This document shows, piece by piece, positions 27,701 through 36,179 of a DNA stretch of 64,000 bases (position 1 is the stretch's first letter; the number at the start of each line of letters is the position of its first letter). Source of the stretch: an uncultured Acidobacteriia bacterium (lineage in GTDB: Bacteria > Acidobacteriota > Terriglobia > Bryobacterales > Bryobacteraceae); the NCBI GenBank assembly GCA_903828455.1, contig CAIKMJ010000006.1, positions 45,049 through 109,048 of the forward strand, read 5' to 3'. The position numbers and the translations under genes are program-made. Below the pieces are notes generated by a model that saw nothing but the letters and a program-made list of their open reading frames with translations, had not been told where the DNA came from and made no database searches.

Positions 27701-28054
27701 CTGGCCGACCGGGAGGCTGACATCGACGACGGCTTCTTCACCGACGATCGTCTTGATGCCGGAGCGCACCACGGTTTCAAAACCCGGGTGTTCCGCGCGG
27801 ACTTCATAGTTGCCCAGAACTTTTTCCGGGTCGCGGTAGCGACCGGAAGCATCGCTCGTCAGGCTGTCGGTTACGCCGGTGTCGAGATTTTTAACCGCCA
27901 CTTTGGCGCCAACAACAGCTGCGCCGGACATGTCGGTAACGGTACCGGAAATTGTGGATGATGCGGTCTGGCCGAAAACTGCACTCGCGCTCAGCGCGAA
28001 CAGCACAGTGACCGAGGCGAGATGCTGCTGGATCCGTCTCACGTTTCGATTCAT
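24755..28054 (-). CDS. TonB-dependent receptor with N-terminal carboxypeptidase-regulatory domain (1)
   Basis: The 1099-residue outer-membrane protein has a signal peptide (to about AVFGQ) and a carboxypeptidase-regulatory-like domain (about 32-115, SGTVTDMSGAAVVGAKV). A plug region (DLPMGTARNFIDLINLAPGV) precedes a long beta-barrel that ends in Phe (LALKVIF), as outer-membrane barrels do. This architecture is typical of the very large acidobacterial receptor family, which probably imports oligosaccharides, peptides or similar polymers using TonB energy. GAGGAG precedes the ATG. Ligand unknown. A very long open frame on the opposite strand is a codon-bias shadow. Confidence 0.9.
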   Translation of the reverse strand: MNRNVRRIQQHLASVTVLFALSASAVFGQTASSTISGTVTDMSGAAVVGAKVAVKNLDTGVTDSLTSDASGRYRDPEKVLGNYEVRAEHPGFETVVRSGIKTIVGEEAVVDVSLPVGQASQVLTVDTAISQVDVSTSSLGTAFDQQQIADLPMGTARNFIDLINLAPGVASVASGGNNLYGSQANYSVSGSRPTGLGFLIDSTNLTTFNGKGAGSGATGFSPGIEALSQFQVLTNTYTAQFGGNGVVMNAASKSGTNGFHGSAYSFLSNSALNARAIQDTAIRAGNTTATVPPSHTLVAGLSLGGPVKKNKLFFFVNYEAVRSASEGTAVNQNLPDAAAHNGQLPCAVLGGTTYATQCGAGTNGNTLINVGFAPGIQAIMNMLPAATVESIGNAGPGKGFNTGIGTETQLNPTVTHDNYTLGRVDYTISDRDTIFLRAIGQQSYKTVASSGIANQFERDSTDNWYATLEERHTISPSMINLARVSLLRPQEIGSQNSVNNPALQLIPGSPVNGQFTIAGGARGILGPNQSIPFNMTQDGYQGMDDVIWTHGAHNVKFGAAVTFTQDFTNQVSAPGGTVTFNSIYTFLTGSPSQLQAPLPGLAYSNRDILEKLVTPYIHDEWKVSRRLTLNIGMRYEWAGNPAERRGNFYNFTSPATNTTWVQVPHAFANNPTNKNFAPRFGFAFDPFKDHKTSIRGGFGIFYDVMTGHIILPSYFGNYPTVAGSVTNPAWPNPYASFAANPPAPSLTQGLVYGGGKVSTPYAMQFNVNVQRDIYQGMILSVAYAGSRGVHLLESINQNPSQYINGAFGTLASNGNTTPNPAINPKLGQLTMRATVGSSDYNALQVSLTRRFANHFSSQVSYSYSKSMDYGSSFSQDTAVGNNVSVEDPYNTSLDRGRSTFDRTQVFRTNTVYELPFTKNDFVKGWKLTAVFQYNTGAPATIYTGFARSGLAANSGGADRPNAVVGCDVYANPNQVHDQWFNPACYTLQAVGTFGNLGRTTVVGPQFYNLALGVLKDTRIPKISELFDLQFRAEVANLTNHPNRQMNVNGPNNGTSLWLNGGTVTNGVIGAPTPNPIAGLLSPNQLGSGRAITLALKVIF

Positions 28055-28224
28055 TTATTTAAAGAACTCCTCTAAACCCTGTTGCCCCGTGGTGCCTGAG
28101 CGTGATGCCGAGTGCGCAAAGCAGCCTTCGGCCACACATCAGATGCCCAATTGGGACTTTGAGCAATTCTATTCAAAAAATATTAAGAATCGATGAGGGC
28201 GGGTCAGCGGCCACCCGCGGCGAT

Positions 28225-29190
28225 TCACCGCTGGGCGACGAATTGGCCGAAGGAATACGGCGTGGCACCTGCCGGAACCGTGCCTGTCACCTTATTTGTC
28301 GCGGTGTCGATCACGGCTACCTTGCCCGACCCGTGGCATGTCACGTAGAGCTTGGTCCCTGCGGCATTCAGGGCGATTCCGATGGGCGAACCCGCAAGAT
28401 CAATCGTAGTCTTCACCTTGTTCGTCGCGGTATCGATGACCGCCACGTTTTCATCGGTTTCGCTGGCCAGGTAAACCAGCGTTCCCGCTCGGTTCACCGC
28501 CACCCCGGCTACGTTGCGCCAGGGAGTCGGAGCCTGCCCAACCTTGCCCGTCGCCACGTCGACGATGCCAAGACTGCCGTAGCCCTGATTGGCGATGTAA
28601 AGCCGGCTGCCGTCCGGACTCACCACCACGCCATAAGGATTGTTCCCAACGGGCACAGTGAGTGTGGAGACCACGGCATTCGTCGCCGTATCGATCACGG
28701 AAATCGTGTTGGGATTCTTGTTCGTAACGTAAACCCGGGTTCCAGCCGGATTGACCGCGATGCCGTGCGGAAAATCGCCCACGGGGATGGTCGCCACAAC
28801 AGCATTCTTTCCGGCGTCGATCACCGAAACCGTATTGGCGTTGCGATTCCCCACGTAAACTTTCGATCCATCCGGACTCACCGCCACGCCGTAAGGCCCG
28901 CTGCCCACGGTGATCGTTTTCACCACGGCGAGCGATGCCGCGTCGATGACGGATACGGAGTTGGAATTGTCGTTCGTGACGTACACCTTCGTGCCCGCCG
29001 GATTCACCGCCACGCCGTGCGGATAAGCCCCGACCGGGATCTTCGCCGTGACCTTGTCGGTAGACGTGTCGAGCACGGTCACCGTGCCGGCGTCGCGGTT
29101 GGCAATGTAAGCGTACGGGCCCGCCGCAAATAGCGGAGAAGCCGCGGCAAGGATGAGAATCGCCGGAAGCGTGCTGTTAGGTATCCGCAT
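28225..29190 (-). CDS. Secreted YVTN-family beta-propeller protein
   Basis: The 321-residue protein has a signal peptide (to about SPLFAAGP) followed by seven regular blades of about 42 residues. Each has the form VSVIDA----V--I-VG--P-G-AV-P-G---YV-N. The repeats are unusually regular, as expected for the YVTN family of surface layer-like propellers. GGGGAA lies 6 bases before the ATG. The gene starts 18 bases after the YHYH gene on the same strand, so they probably share a transcript, which is a direct link between the two families. Confidence 0.9.
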   Translation of the reverse strand: MRIPNSTLPAILILAAASPLFAAGPYAYIANRDAGTVTVLDTSTDKVTAKIPVGAYPHGVAVNPAGTKVYVTNDNSNSVSVIDAASLAVVKTITVGSGPYGVAVSPDGSKVYVGNRNANTVSVIDAGKNAVVATIPVGDFPHGIAVNPAGTRVYVTNKNPNTISVIDTATNAVVSTLTVPVGNNPYGVVVSPDGSRLYIANQGYGSLGIVDVATGKVGQAPTPWRNVAGVAVNRAGTLVYLASETDENVAVIDTATNKVKTTIDLAGSPIGIALNAAGTKLYVTCHGSGKVAVIDTATNKVTGTVPAGATPYSFGQFVAQR

Positions 29191-29208
29191 GAAAGTTCCC
29201 CGATTCCT

Positions 29209-30453
29209 TTAATTGGCCACCGTGACGAACACGTCGTCACTGGCGCCCTGCGTGGCATTGGAGGCAGTGTAGGTGTAGCGGTACGTGTAGCCCGCCTGAC
29301 AGGCCGAAGCCGTCAGGTGCGCCGAACCCGTCCGTCCGGAGATCGCCTTAAATGGTCCGCTTCTGGCGCCGCACGCATCCGTGGCAACAGGATTTTCCGG
29401 CGCCGCATTATTGGTGCTCTTGTAAATCTGCACGTTCGTCTCGCCTTTGGTGGCGCTCGTGCTGCCCCACGCATACAGCGCGGACTGGCCCGGCTTCATG
29501 ATCAGATTGCCGCCGTGGTCGGCCTCCACGTAAGCGGAGATTCTGGTCGGCCGCCCCTTATAGGTTTCGGTGCGCTTGTTGCCGGCCGGATCCACGAATT
29601 CGAACGTGTAGTTCTTCTTCTCATCCCACCAGAAGTTCACAAATGAACTCTTGTTGTCGATGGTGTATTCGAGCGAATAGTGATTCGGCGAGGGCCACGT
29701 GAAACCGACGATCTTCGCCCCCTTCAGCGCCTGCAGCCAGGGACGGATGGCAGTGGTGAGTCCCTGGGAAACCGCGGCATCCTTCACGAGTTTGACGCGG
29801 CCGCGCAGCCCGCCGTTCAGGTACGGGAAGCCTTTGGTGGAGTGGTAATGATAGTTGCCCTTGGCGTCCTTGTGGCCGTTCAGTTCGTCGAGTCCCACCG
29901 GAGCCGAACCGTCGGCTTCGGTCAGGCCGTAAATGGGGAAACCGTCCATCCCGTAAGCGATGGGGTTTTCGCGGCCGATCGTATCGACAAGAAACAGCGG
30001 CGCCAGATGGTAGTGATAATCGTCGGACCGCCCGCAGTGGCCGCCGAAATCGTCGAGCTCGCCGGCAATATAGGTATCGGTCTTGCCGTCGTTCTTAATC
30101 GGATTGAAGATCGGGATGCCGTTGACGGCAATCGCAATCGCTCCGCTGAACAGCGCCGACTTCACGTTGAGCGGCTTATCCGCCAGCACCGGATGGCGCG
30201 GAATGCGGAACGAGTTGTCGCCGGAGTAGTCCTGCGGAAGCGGCACCTGCTGCTGCCAGGCCGTAATGCCGACCATCATCTTGTGCGTCGGCATGCCGTC
30301 GGACTCGATGTAGAGAAAATCCTCGTCCGTGTGCCAGCGGAAAAACGACGTGTGCGCCGCGCCCCGCTGGGGCAGCGCCAGGAGCAATACAACGGCAAAG
30401 GCCGATCCGGCGGCCAGCCGGTACCAGGCCGCTTTAGACTGCGCGAATTTCAT
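29209..30453 (-). CDS. Secreted YHYH-domain protein (copy 3, divergent)
   Basis: The 414-residue product starts at ATG 30453 after GGGGA, with a signal peptide (MKFAQSKAAWYRLAAG..., to about RGAAH). Both YHYH motifs are present (SDDYHYHLAP and GNYHYHSTKGF), along with the HCGR segment and a C-terminal Ig-like stretch (ACQAGYTYRYTYTASN). It is clearly homologous to the copies at 1211 and 46444 but less similar, and it lacks their conserved leader and 3' hairpins. It sits 56 bases after the alcohol dehydrogenase gene and 18 before the YVTN propeller gene. An 11-codon longer start exists but lacks support. Confidence 0.88.
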   Translation of the reverse strand: MKFAQSKAAWYRLAAGSAFAVVLLLALPQRGAAHTSFFRWHTDEDFLYIESDGMPTHKMMVGITAWQQQVPLPQDYSGDNSFRIPRHPVLADKPLNVKSALFSGAIAIAVNGIPIFNPIKNDGKTDTYIAGELDDFGGHCGRSDDYHYHLAPLFLVDTIGRENPIAYGMDGFPIYGLTEADGSAPVGLDELNGHKDAKGNYHYHSTKGFPYLNGGLRGRVKLVKDAAVSQGLTTAIRPWLQALKGAKIVGFTWPSPNHYSLEYTIDNKSSFVNFWWDEKKNYTFEFVDPAGNKRTETYKGRPTRISAYVEADHGGNLIMKPGQSALYAWGSTSATKGETNVQIYKSTNNAAPENPVATDACGARSGPFKAISGRTGSAHLTASACQAGYTYRYTYTASNATQGASDDVFVTVAN

Positions 30454-30509
30454 ACTCTGATCCCCTGGGACGCCGCTTGCGGGCATCCAGAGAGAGTATA
30501 TGTGCCGTG

Positions 30510-31511
30510 CTACGCGTGGTCAAGGATGATCTTGAGCCGCCGGTCGTCGCCGTCTTCCACCATCCCGATGGCCTGCTCCAGTTGCTCGAGCGGCATGCGG
30601 TGCGTGATGAGCGGATCGAGCTTCACGGCGCCGCTGGCGACGAGGCTGATCATGCTGCTGAAGTCTTCGGCTTTGGCCGCGCGGCCGTTGATCAGCGTGA
30701 GTTCCTTGAAGTAGAGCTGGTAGAACGGCAGCGAGCCTTCCTTCGCGCTGACAATGCCGAACATGACAACCTTGCCGCCGAAGCGCACGTGGCGGATGGC
30801 TTCGGAAAGCTGCGAGAGCACGCCGGTCGAATCGATGGCGATATCGGCGCCGCGCCCTTCGGTGGCGTCCAGAACCTGCTGGTGCGCGTCGGGCCCCGGA
30901 TTGATCGTGACATCGGCGCCCAGCTGTTCGGCCAGTTCGCGCTTGTAGGCGCTGCGGCTGATGGCGATCACCTTGCTGGCCCCGCGGGCCTTGGCGATCT
31001 GACAATGCAGCTGACCGGAAATACCGAGACCCATGACGAGCACGGTGTCGCCCACAAACATCGGCGTGAGCCGCTGCGCGTGCAGACACGTGGTGGCAAC
31101 CTGGATCAGAGCGGCAGTCTCGCCCGGGATCGAATCCGGCAGCGGGAACGCCTGCGTGGCGGGAAACGACGCATATTCGGCAAAACCGCCGTTCATATCG
31201 CGGCCGATCAGTCCGCCCTGCGGGCAGAGATTGGGCTGACCCGCGCGGCAGTGGAAACAGGCGCCGCAGAAAAACACCGGGTCGATAATGACGCGCTGGC
31301 CCTTCTTCGGACCATCCGCAATCACACCCACCATTTCGTGGCCCATGATGAGCGGATACTTCGTCGGAATGGTGCCCTGGAAAATCTTCAGATCGGTCCC
31401 GCAGACGCCGGAATGCGTGACGCGTACCAGAACCTGACCGGCCTCGGAGGCGGGAATCGGCAGGTCGTCACAGGTCATCGTGGAAGGTCCACGCAGCACC
31501 AAGGCTTTCAT
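30510..31511 (-). CDS. Zinc-dependent medium-chain alcohol dehydrogenase
   Basis: The 333-residue cytosolic enzyme shows the MDR family signs: catalytic zinc residues in GVCGTDLK and GHEMVG, structural zinc cysteines in CGACFHCRAGQPNLC, and the nucleotide-binding VMGLGISGQ. It is closest in style to L-iditol/sorbitol or threonine 3-dehydrogenase types and would oxidise a polyol or secondary alcohol with NAD(P). It is the first gene of a likely three-gene unit with the YHYH and YVTN genes. The substrate is not determined by the sequence. Confidence 0.87.
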   Translation of the reverse strand: MKALVLRGPSTMTCDDLPIPASEAGQVLVRVTHSGVCGTDLKIFQGTIPTKYPLIMGHEMVGVIADGPKKGQRVIIDPVFFCGACFHCRAGQPNLCPQGGLIGRDMNGGFAEYASFPATQAFPLPDSIPGETAALIQVATTCLHAQRLTPMFVGDTVLVMGLGISGQLHCQIAKARGASKVIAISRSAYKRELAEQLGADVTINPGPDAHQQVLDATEGRGADIAIDSTGVLSQLSEAIRHVRFGGKVVMFGIVSAKEGSLPFYQLYFKELTLINGRAAKAEDFSSMISLVASGAVKLDPLITHRMPLEQLEQAIGMVEDGDDRRLKIILDHA

Positions 31512-31756
31512 CGCGAAATATCCTTTAAAGAAGTAGTTTTACAGCGGGCCGGGCAGCGGGCGCAGAGGCTGAATGCGCGGCGTCCGCGGTCGGCAAGCGA
31601 ATCAATTGAATTGTCGCATGGCATGACCGCTCCGCCGGTGGTGAATCGAAGGAAACCGTCGCACTCTAACGACACGGCGGATCGCGGCAACCGGACGACC
31701 GCTGCGCCGCCCGGACCGTATTGGAATCCGTAAATCGTTTTGTTACGCTGGAGTCG

Positions 31757-34492
31757 ATGCCCACGACCAGATTTAGCGTCAATGGAGTGTCCGCCGAGAC
31801 TCCCTACGAGCCCGGAATGACCCTCCTCGAAGTCCTCCGCGAAGAACGCGGTGTTGTGTCCGCCAAGAACGGATGTGCTCCCGAAGGAGCGTGCGGATGT
31901 TGCATGGTCGAAATCGACGGGCAGCCCGCGCTTTCCTGCCTTCGGAAACCCGAACAGATGGAAGGCCGGCAGGTCGTAACCATCGAGGGTCTGGAAGAAG
32001 ATCTGCGCCGCTCGCTCGGCGAAGCGTTTGTGCTGGAAGGAGGCGTCCAGTGCGGCTTCTGCATTCCCGGCATCGTGATGCGCGCCGCCGGCCTGATTAA
32101 GCAGAGCAAGACGGGCGATCGCGCCGCAATCGCCAAGGCGCTCGACGGCCATCTGTGCCGCTGCACCGGTTATGCCCGGATCATGGACGCGATCCAGACG
32201 GCCGGCGAAAAATACCACGCCCGCAAGGCCGGAACCTGCAACGGCAACGGCGCCTGCGAAGAGCATCCGCGGCGGCCGAATTACTTCGGCGAACAGTACG
32301 GCATGCAGCGCAATCCGGCCAACGTGCGGCCCGCCAACGGAGACGGCGTCGGCAGCTCTCCGTCGCGCTATTACGGAGTGGAGCAGGCCTTCGGCCAGCG
32401 CCCGTTTGTCGACGATATGCGCGTCCCCGGCATGCTGCACGGCGCTCCGGTGCTCACTCAGCATCCGCGCGCGAAGGTGCTTGGGCTGCATCTGGAAGAA
32501 GCTCTCGCCATGCCTGGCGTGAAGCGCATCTTCACCGCGAAAGATGTTCCGGGCCTGCGCGGCACCGGCATCGCCATGCCGGATCTTCCGGTGTTCGTGG
32601 CGGTCGGCGAAACCACCTGCTGCGTGAGCGATATGTTTGCGCTCGTTGTGGCGGACACAATGTACCAGGCCCGCAAGGCCGCCGAAAAAGTGGTGGTGGA
32701 TTACGAAGTTCTGCCGCCGGTGACCGATCCGCTGGAGGCGCTGAAGCCTGGCGCCCCGCAGGTGCATGCGGCCGGCAATCTGCACGAGCATCCGAATCTG
32801 CTCGAAACCACCGCGTACGCCCGCGGCGACGTCAACACGGCTTTCGCCAGTGCGCCCATCATCATTGACGAAACCTTCAGCACGCAGCGCATCGAGCCGG
32901 CCTTCCTCGAACCGGAAGCCTGCCTCGCCATGCCCGCCGACAAGGGCATCAAAGTTTACACGCAGAGCCAGGGTTCCATCTACGACCAGAACCAGATCGC
33001 CAAGGTTCTCGACATCCCGCTGGAATCGGTCGAAATCGTGCTCGGCGCGGCCGGCGGCGCTTTCGGCGCCAAGGAAGAACTTTCCATTCAGGCCCAGACC
33101 GCGATTGCCGCCTTCCATCTGCAATGCCCGGTGAAGGTGGTTCTGACCAGAAAACAATCGAGCCAGCTGCATCCCAAGCGCCACCCCATGACCCTGCACT
33201 ACAAGGTCGCGGCCGATGCCGAAGGGCATCTGCAGGCAGTCCAGGTGCGGATTATCGGCGATACCGGCGGCTACTCCGGAACCGGCGGCAAGTGCCTGCT
33301 GCGCGCGGCCTGCCATGCCTGCGGCGTCTACCGGGTTCCCAACGTCGATGTGGAAGCCACGGCGGTCTTCACCAACAACCCGGTGAGCGGCGCCATGCGC
33401 GGCTTCGGCAGCAACCAGGCCCAGTGGGCCATGGAAAGCGTGATGAACATCCTCGCCGAACGCGTGGGCGTGGATCTGTACGACATCCGCATCCGCAACA
33501 TCCTGCACCCGGGCGACGCTTTCGGCACGGGCCAGATCATGCGCGACAGCTGCGGCGTGCAGCAGACGCTCGAAGCGGTGAAGGACATTTATAAGAGCGC
33601 GAAATACGCCGGCGTCGCCTGCGGCATCAAGAGCACGGGCATCGGCAACGGCACCATCGACAGCGGCCACGCCATTGTGCGCGTCCGCGAAGGCGGCAAG
33701 GTCGACGTGCTGACCGGCTATCAGGAAATGGGCCAGGGCATCTTTACGGCCATCCGGCAGACGGTTTGCGAAGAAACGGGCTTACCGGCCGAAGCGGTCT
33801 CCGTGGTGTGGGACAAGGAACTGGGCCGGAAGTGCGGCGAAACCTGGGCCTCGCGCGGCACCACGCTGAGCTGCGCGGCCTCGCGGGAAGCGGCGGCGAA
33901 ACTTGCTGTCGATATGAAGGCTTCGTCGCTCGACAAGCTGGTGGGTCGCGAGTACACAGGCGATTACGTCTGCAATTTCACGACGCGCCCCGGCACTCCG
34001 GAAGCGCTGACCAATCCCACCACCCACATGACCTTCAGCTACGCCACGCAGGTGGTGATTCTGAACGACGAAGGCAAGGTCGAAAAGGTGGTGGCGGCTC
34101 ACGACGTCGGCCATGCGCTCAACCCGAAGGCCTGCGCCGGCCAGATCGAAGGCGGCGTCCACATGGGTCTCGGCTACGCGCTGTCGGAAAACTTCACCAG
34201 CACCGACGGCATTCCCGATTCGCTGCTGCTGCGCGACCTCGGCATCGTCAAGGCCAAGGACACGCCGCAGATCGATCCGATCCTGATCGAAGTGCCGGAC
34301 GAAGTCGGCGGCTACGGAGCCAAAGGCGCGGGTGAAATCGGCCTCGTGCCCACGGCGCCGGCCGTATCGGGCGCGCTGTACGCGTTCGACGGCATCCGCC
34401 GTTACAGCATCCCGATGCAGGATTCTCCGGCTGCGGCGCCGTCCGTGCCGAAGTCGCGCAGGAAGGCGCAGCCGGCTCCGGCGGCCGTCTAA
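31757..34492 (+). CDS. Molybdopterin dehydrogenase with fused 2Fe-2S domain (xanthine dehydrogenase family)
   Basis: The 911-residue protein combines an N-terminal 2Fe-2S ferredoxin domain (C40, C46, C49, C61), a second 2Fe-2S domain (C99, C102, C134, C136) and a molybdopterin-binding domain. The latter has GAAGGAFGAKEE, GAMRGFGSNQ and the catalytic-Glu motif GAKGAGEIGL. No FAD-binding subunit is fused or adjacent, unlike classical xanthine dehydrogenase, so electrons would leave through another partner. The layout resembles the selenium-dependent xanthine dehydrogenase group, but purine oxidation is not proven. GGAG precedes the ATG; an upstream TTG frame start is not supported. Confidence 0.87.
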   Translation: MPTTRFSVNGVSAETPYEPGMTLLEVLREERGVVSAKNGCAPEGACGCCMVEIDGQPALSCLRKPEQMEGRQVVTIEGLEEDLRRSLGEAFVLEGGVQCGFCIPGIVMRAAGLIKQSKTGDRAAIAKALDGHLCRCTGYARIMDAIQTAGEKYHARKAGTCNGNGACEEHPRRPNYFGEQYGMQRNPANVRPANGDGVGSSPSRYYGVEQAFGQRPFVDDMRVPGMLHGAPVLTQHPRAKVLGLHLEEALAMPGVKRIFTAKDVPGLRGTGIAMPDLPVFVAVGETTCCVSDMFALVVADTMYQARKAAEKVVVDYEVLPPVTDPLEALKPGAPQVHAAGNLHEHPNLLETTAYARGDVNTAFASAPIIIDETFSTQRIEPAFLEPEACLAMPADKGIKVYTQSQGSIYDQNQIAKVLDIPLESVEIVLGAAGGAFGAKEELSIQAQTAIAAFHLQCPVKVVLTRKQSSQLHPKRHPMTLHYKVAADAEGHLQAVQVRIIGDTGGYSGTGGKCLLRAACHACGVYRVPNVDVEATAVFTNNPVSGAMRGFGSNQAQWAMESVMNILAERVGVDLYDIRIRNILHPGDAFGTGQIMRDSCGVQQTLEAVKDIYKSAKYAGVACGIKSTGIGNGTIDSGHAIVRVREGGKVDVLTGYQEMGQGIFTAIRQTVCEETGLPAEAVSVVWDKELGRKCGETWASRGTTLSCAASREAAAKLAVDMKASSLDKLVGREYTGDYVCNFTTRPGTPEALTNPTTHMTFSYATQVVILNDEGKVEKVVAAHDVGHALNPKACAGQIEGGVHMGLGYALSENFTSTDGIPDSLLLRDLGIVKAKDTPQIDPILIEVPDEVGGYGAKGAGEIGLVPTAPAVSGALYAFDGIRRYSIPMQDSPAAAPSVPKSRRKAQPAPAAV

Positions 34493-34530
34493 CCCGCGGG
34501 CAGATCCGGACCCGCACAATCGAGCAATAA

Positions 34531-34557
34531 AAAATCCCCCCGTTTGGGGGGATTTTC
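34531..34557. terminator. Bidirectional terminator
   Basis: A perfect 11-bp stem (aaaatcccccc and ggggggatttt, loop gttt) with A-rich and T-rich flanks serves the convergent molybdopterin dehydrogenase and MFS genes. Confidence 0.93.
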
Positions 34558-34598
34558 TTTTGCCTCGAACCTGCTGTTGAAACCCGCCCGCCGCGCGG

Positions 34599-35849
34599 CT
34601 AAACCGACATTTCGCTCGACCGCAGTCCCAGCGCCAGCACCGCGCCAACAACGCAGAGGAGCGACATTTCGATCTGGCTGGCAAACTGCCACCCGTTCGC
34701 CGTCTTGAGCGCGCCCAGCAGATACCCGCCGAACGCCGCGCCCGCGTACAGGCTCGTGACGAACATTCCCGATCCGCGGCTGGAAAGACTGCGCCGCAGC
34801 GCCTTCACGTGATATCCGGCAAGGTTCACATAAAGAATCGAGCTGCCGGTCACGCCATAGACGCAGGTCAACGCTTCGCGCGCCTCCATGCTGAGATCCG
34901 GCAGATAGAAGACGTAACCGAGAATTGCCACCGAAACCAGCGCGCCGCTCAGCACCAGCTTCGGCGACATCCGCTCGCCCAGCCAGCCGCCAAGAATCGA
35001 ACCCAGCGCACCGATGCCGAAGAAGCCGATGACCTTGCCCGCGTCCGCCGGCGTGTAATGCAGGTCCTCGCGCAGGAACGTCGGGTACAGCCCCAGGAAC
35101 CCGTACATGCTCAGCCCGTGAATCAGGCTCAGAATCGTCAGGATGATCGTGTTGCGGTTCTTCAGCGAGGCAGCGCCGCTGCTGTCCGCCAGCGCCTTGG
35201 CAACATGGATCGTCTCACTGAACCACGGCCGCACCGTCACCGCGATCACAACGACCATAACGAAGCCGAATCCGGAAAACACCTGCATCGGCATATGCCA
35301 CGTGCCGTAAGTGGTCCGCAGAATTCCGGCGAGGAACGGGCCCAGAAAGCCGCCAATGCCATAGCAGAAGTTGCACGATCCGATCGCCGCCGAGCGATTG
35401 CGCGAAAAATAGTTGGCGGCCAGCGCGAACATCGAAGTCGCCAGCATCGACATACCGATGCCCTGCAGCGCCAGACAGATCAGCATCGTCAGAAAGCCAT
35501 CCACCACCGTCGTCAGCCCGGTGGCCGCCGAAAACATCACGATGCCGATCATCAGCACCGTCTTGCGCGAATACTTCGTCAGCAGGTAGCCCGTGGGAAG
35601 TCCGCCCAGCCCCAGCCCCAGCGTGAAGATGGTGGATAGCAGCCCTGTGGTGCTGATCGAAAATCCGAAGGCCTTCCGGATATCCGCCGCAAGCACCGGA
35701 AACAGGTACCTGTCACCCGCCATCAGTGTGTAGGAAAGGAGCAGCACGCAGAACATCGCGATCGCGATAGCGGCGCTGCCCGGTTGCTCACCCTGTGGCG
35801 CGCCTGCGTCGCCGTTCTGGACTGCTTTTGTCTTCTGCTTATCGCTCAT
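34599..35849 (-). CDS. MFS transporter
   Basis: The 416-residue integral membrane protein begins with a polar cytosolic tail and shows about twelve hydrophobic segments, with the MFS loop motif GYLLTKYSRKTVLMIG between helices 2 and 3. It resembles organic-anion or aromatic-acid exchangers of the major facilitator superfamily, but the substrate cannot be named. The frame is open to 35975. I chose ATG 35849 because AGAGGA lies upstream and the family N-terminus fits; ATG 35901 is an alternative. It is divergent from the phosphoesterase gene at 36180. Confidence 0.85.
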   Translation of the reverse strand: MSDKQKTKAVQNGDAGAPQGEQPGSAAIAIAMFCVLLLSYTLMAGDRYLFPVLAADIRKAFGFSISTTGLLSTIFTLGLGLGGLPTGYLLTKYSRKTVLMIGIVMFSAATGLTTVVDGFLTMLICLALQGIGMSMLATSMFALAANYFSRNRSAAIGSCNFCYGIGGFLGPFLAGILRTTYGTWHMPMQVFSGFGFVMVVVIAVTVRPWFSETIHVAKALADSSGAASLKNRNTIILTILSLIHGLSMYGFLGLYPTFLREDLHYTPADAGKVIGFFGIGALGSILGGWLGERMSPKLVLSGALVSVAILGYVFYLPDLSMEAREALTCVYGVTGSSILYVNLAGYHVKALRRSLSSRGSGMFVTSLYAGAAFGGYLLGALKTANGWQFASQIEMSLLCVVGAVLALGLRSSEMSV

Positions 35850-36179
35850 TGATTTCGTTGTCCTCTTTGGAGCGGTCGCGACACCGGTTCCCGGCGCCAT
35901 TCTCTTTTCCAGGCGGCTGTCACCTTCCTGAATCACGCTCGCGCACCGCCGAACCCGCGCCCGGCGAATACGCAATTGGGTATCTTACCTTGCCTCCCCC
36001 CCGATTCGCCAGTGAGAAATTTCACGCGCTTCGCCTCGTCGCACGCCTCACCGCCGCATGGCGGAAGCTGCCCGTACAGCAACGCGCGCATTCGCTTCGC
36101 CCGGCACGCTTCTGCCCTCACGCTTCATCCTGCGAAAGATTCGCACCCGCGGGCTTGTTAAACTTGGCTCGCTGCGGCT
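35850..36179. other. Divergent intergenic region
   Basis: About 330 bases between the MFS gene (leftward) and a phosphoesterase gene (rightward). It should contain both promoters, but none stands out. The low-complexity C-rich stretch (about 35990-36005) and a possible alternative MFS start (35901) are the only points noted. Confidence 0.5.

Noticed and set aside
24611..27961. A plus-strand frame of more than 1100 codons opposite the first TonB receptor
   Set aside because: It mirrors the receptor gene exactly, is rich in Arg, Val, Ala and Gly with no domain signature or signal peptide, and results from GC-rich codon use. Similar long antisense frames occur opposite the phosphoesterases, korA, the molybdopterin gene and others.
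31508..33670. A 720-codon minus-strand frame opposite the molybdopterin dehydrogenase
   Set aside because: It lies within the real gene, shows no recognisable motif and would start or end inside conserved coding sequence. It is a codon-bias shadow.
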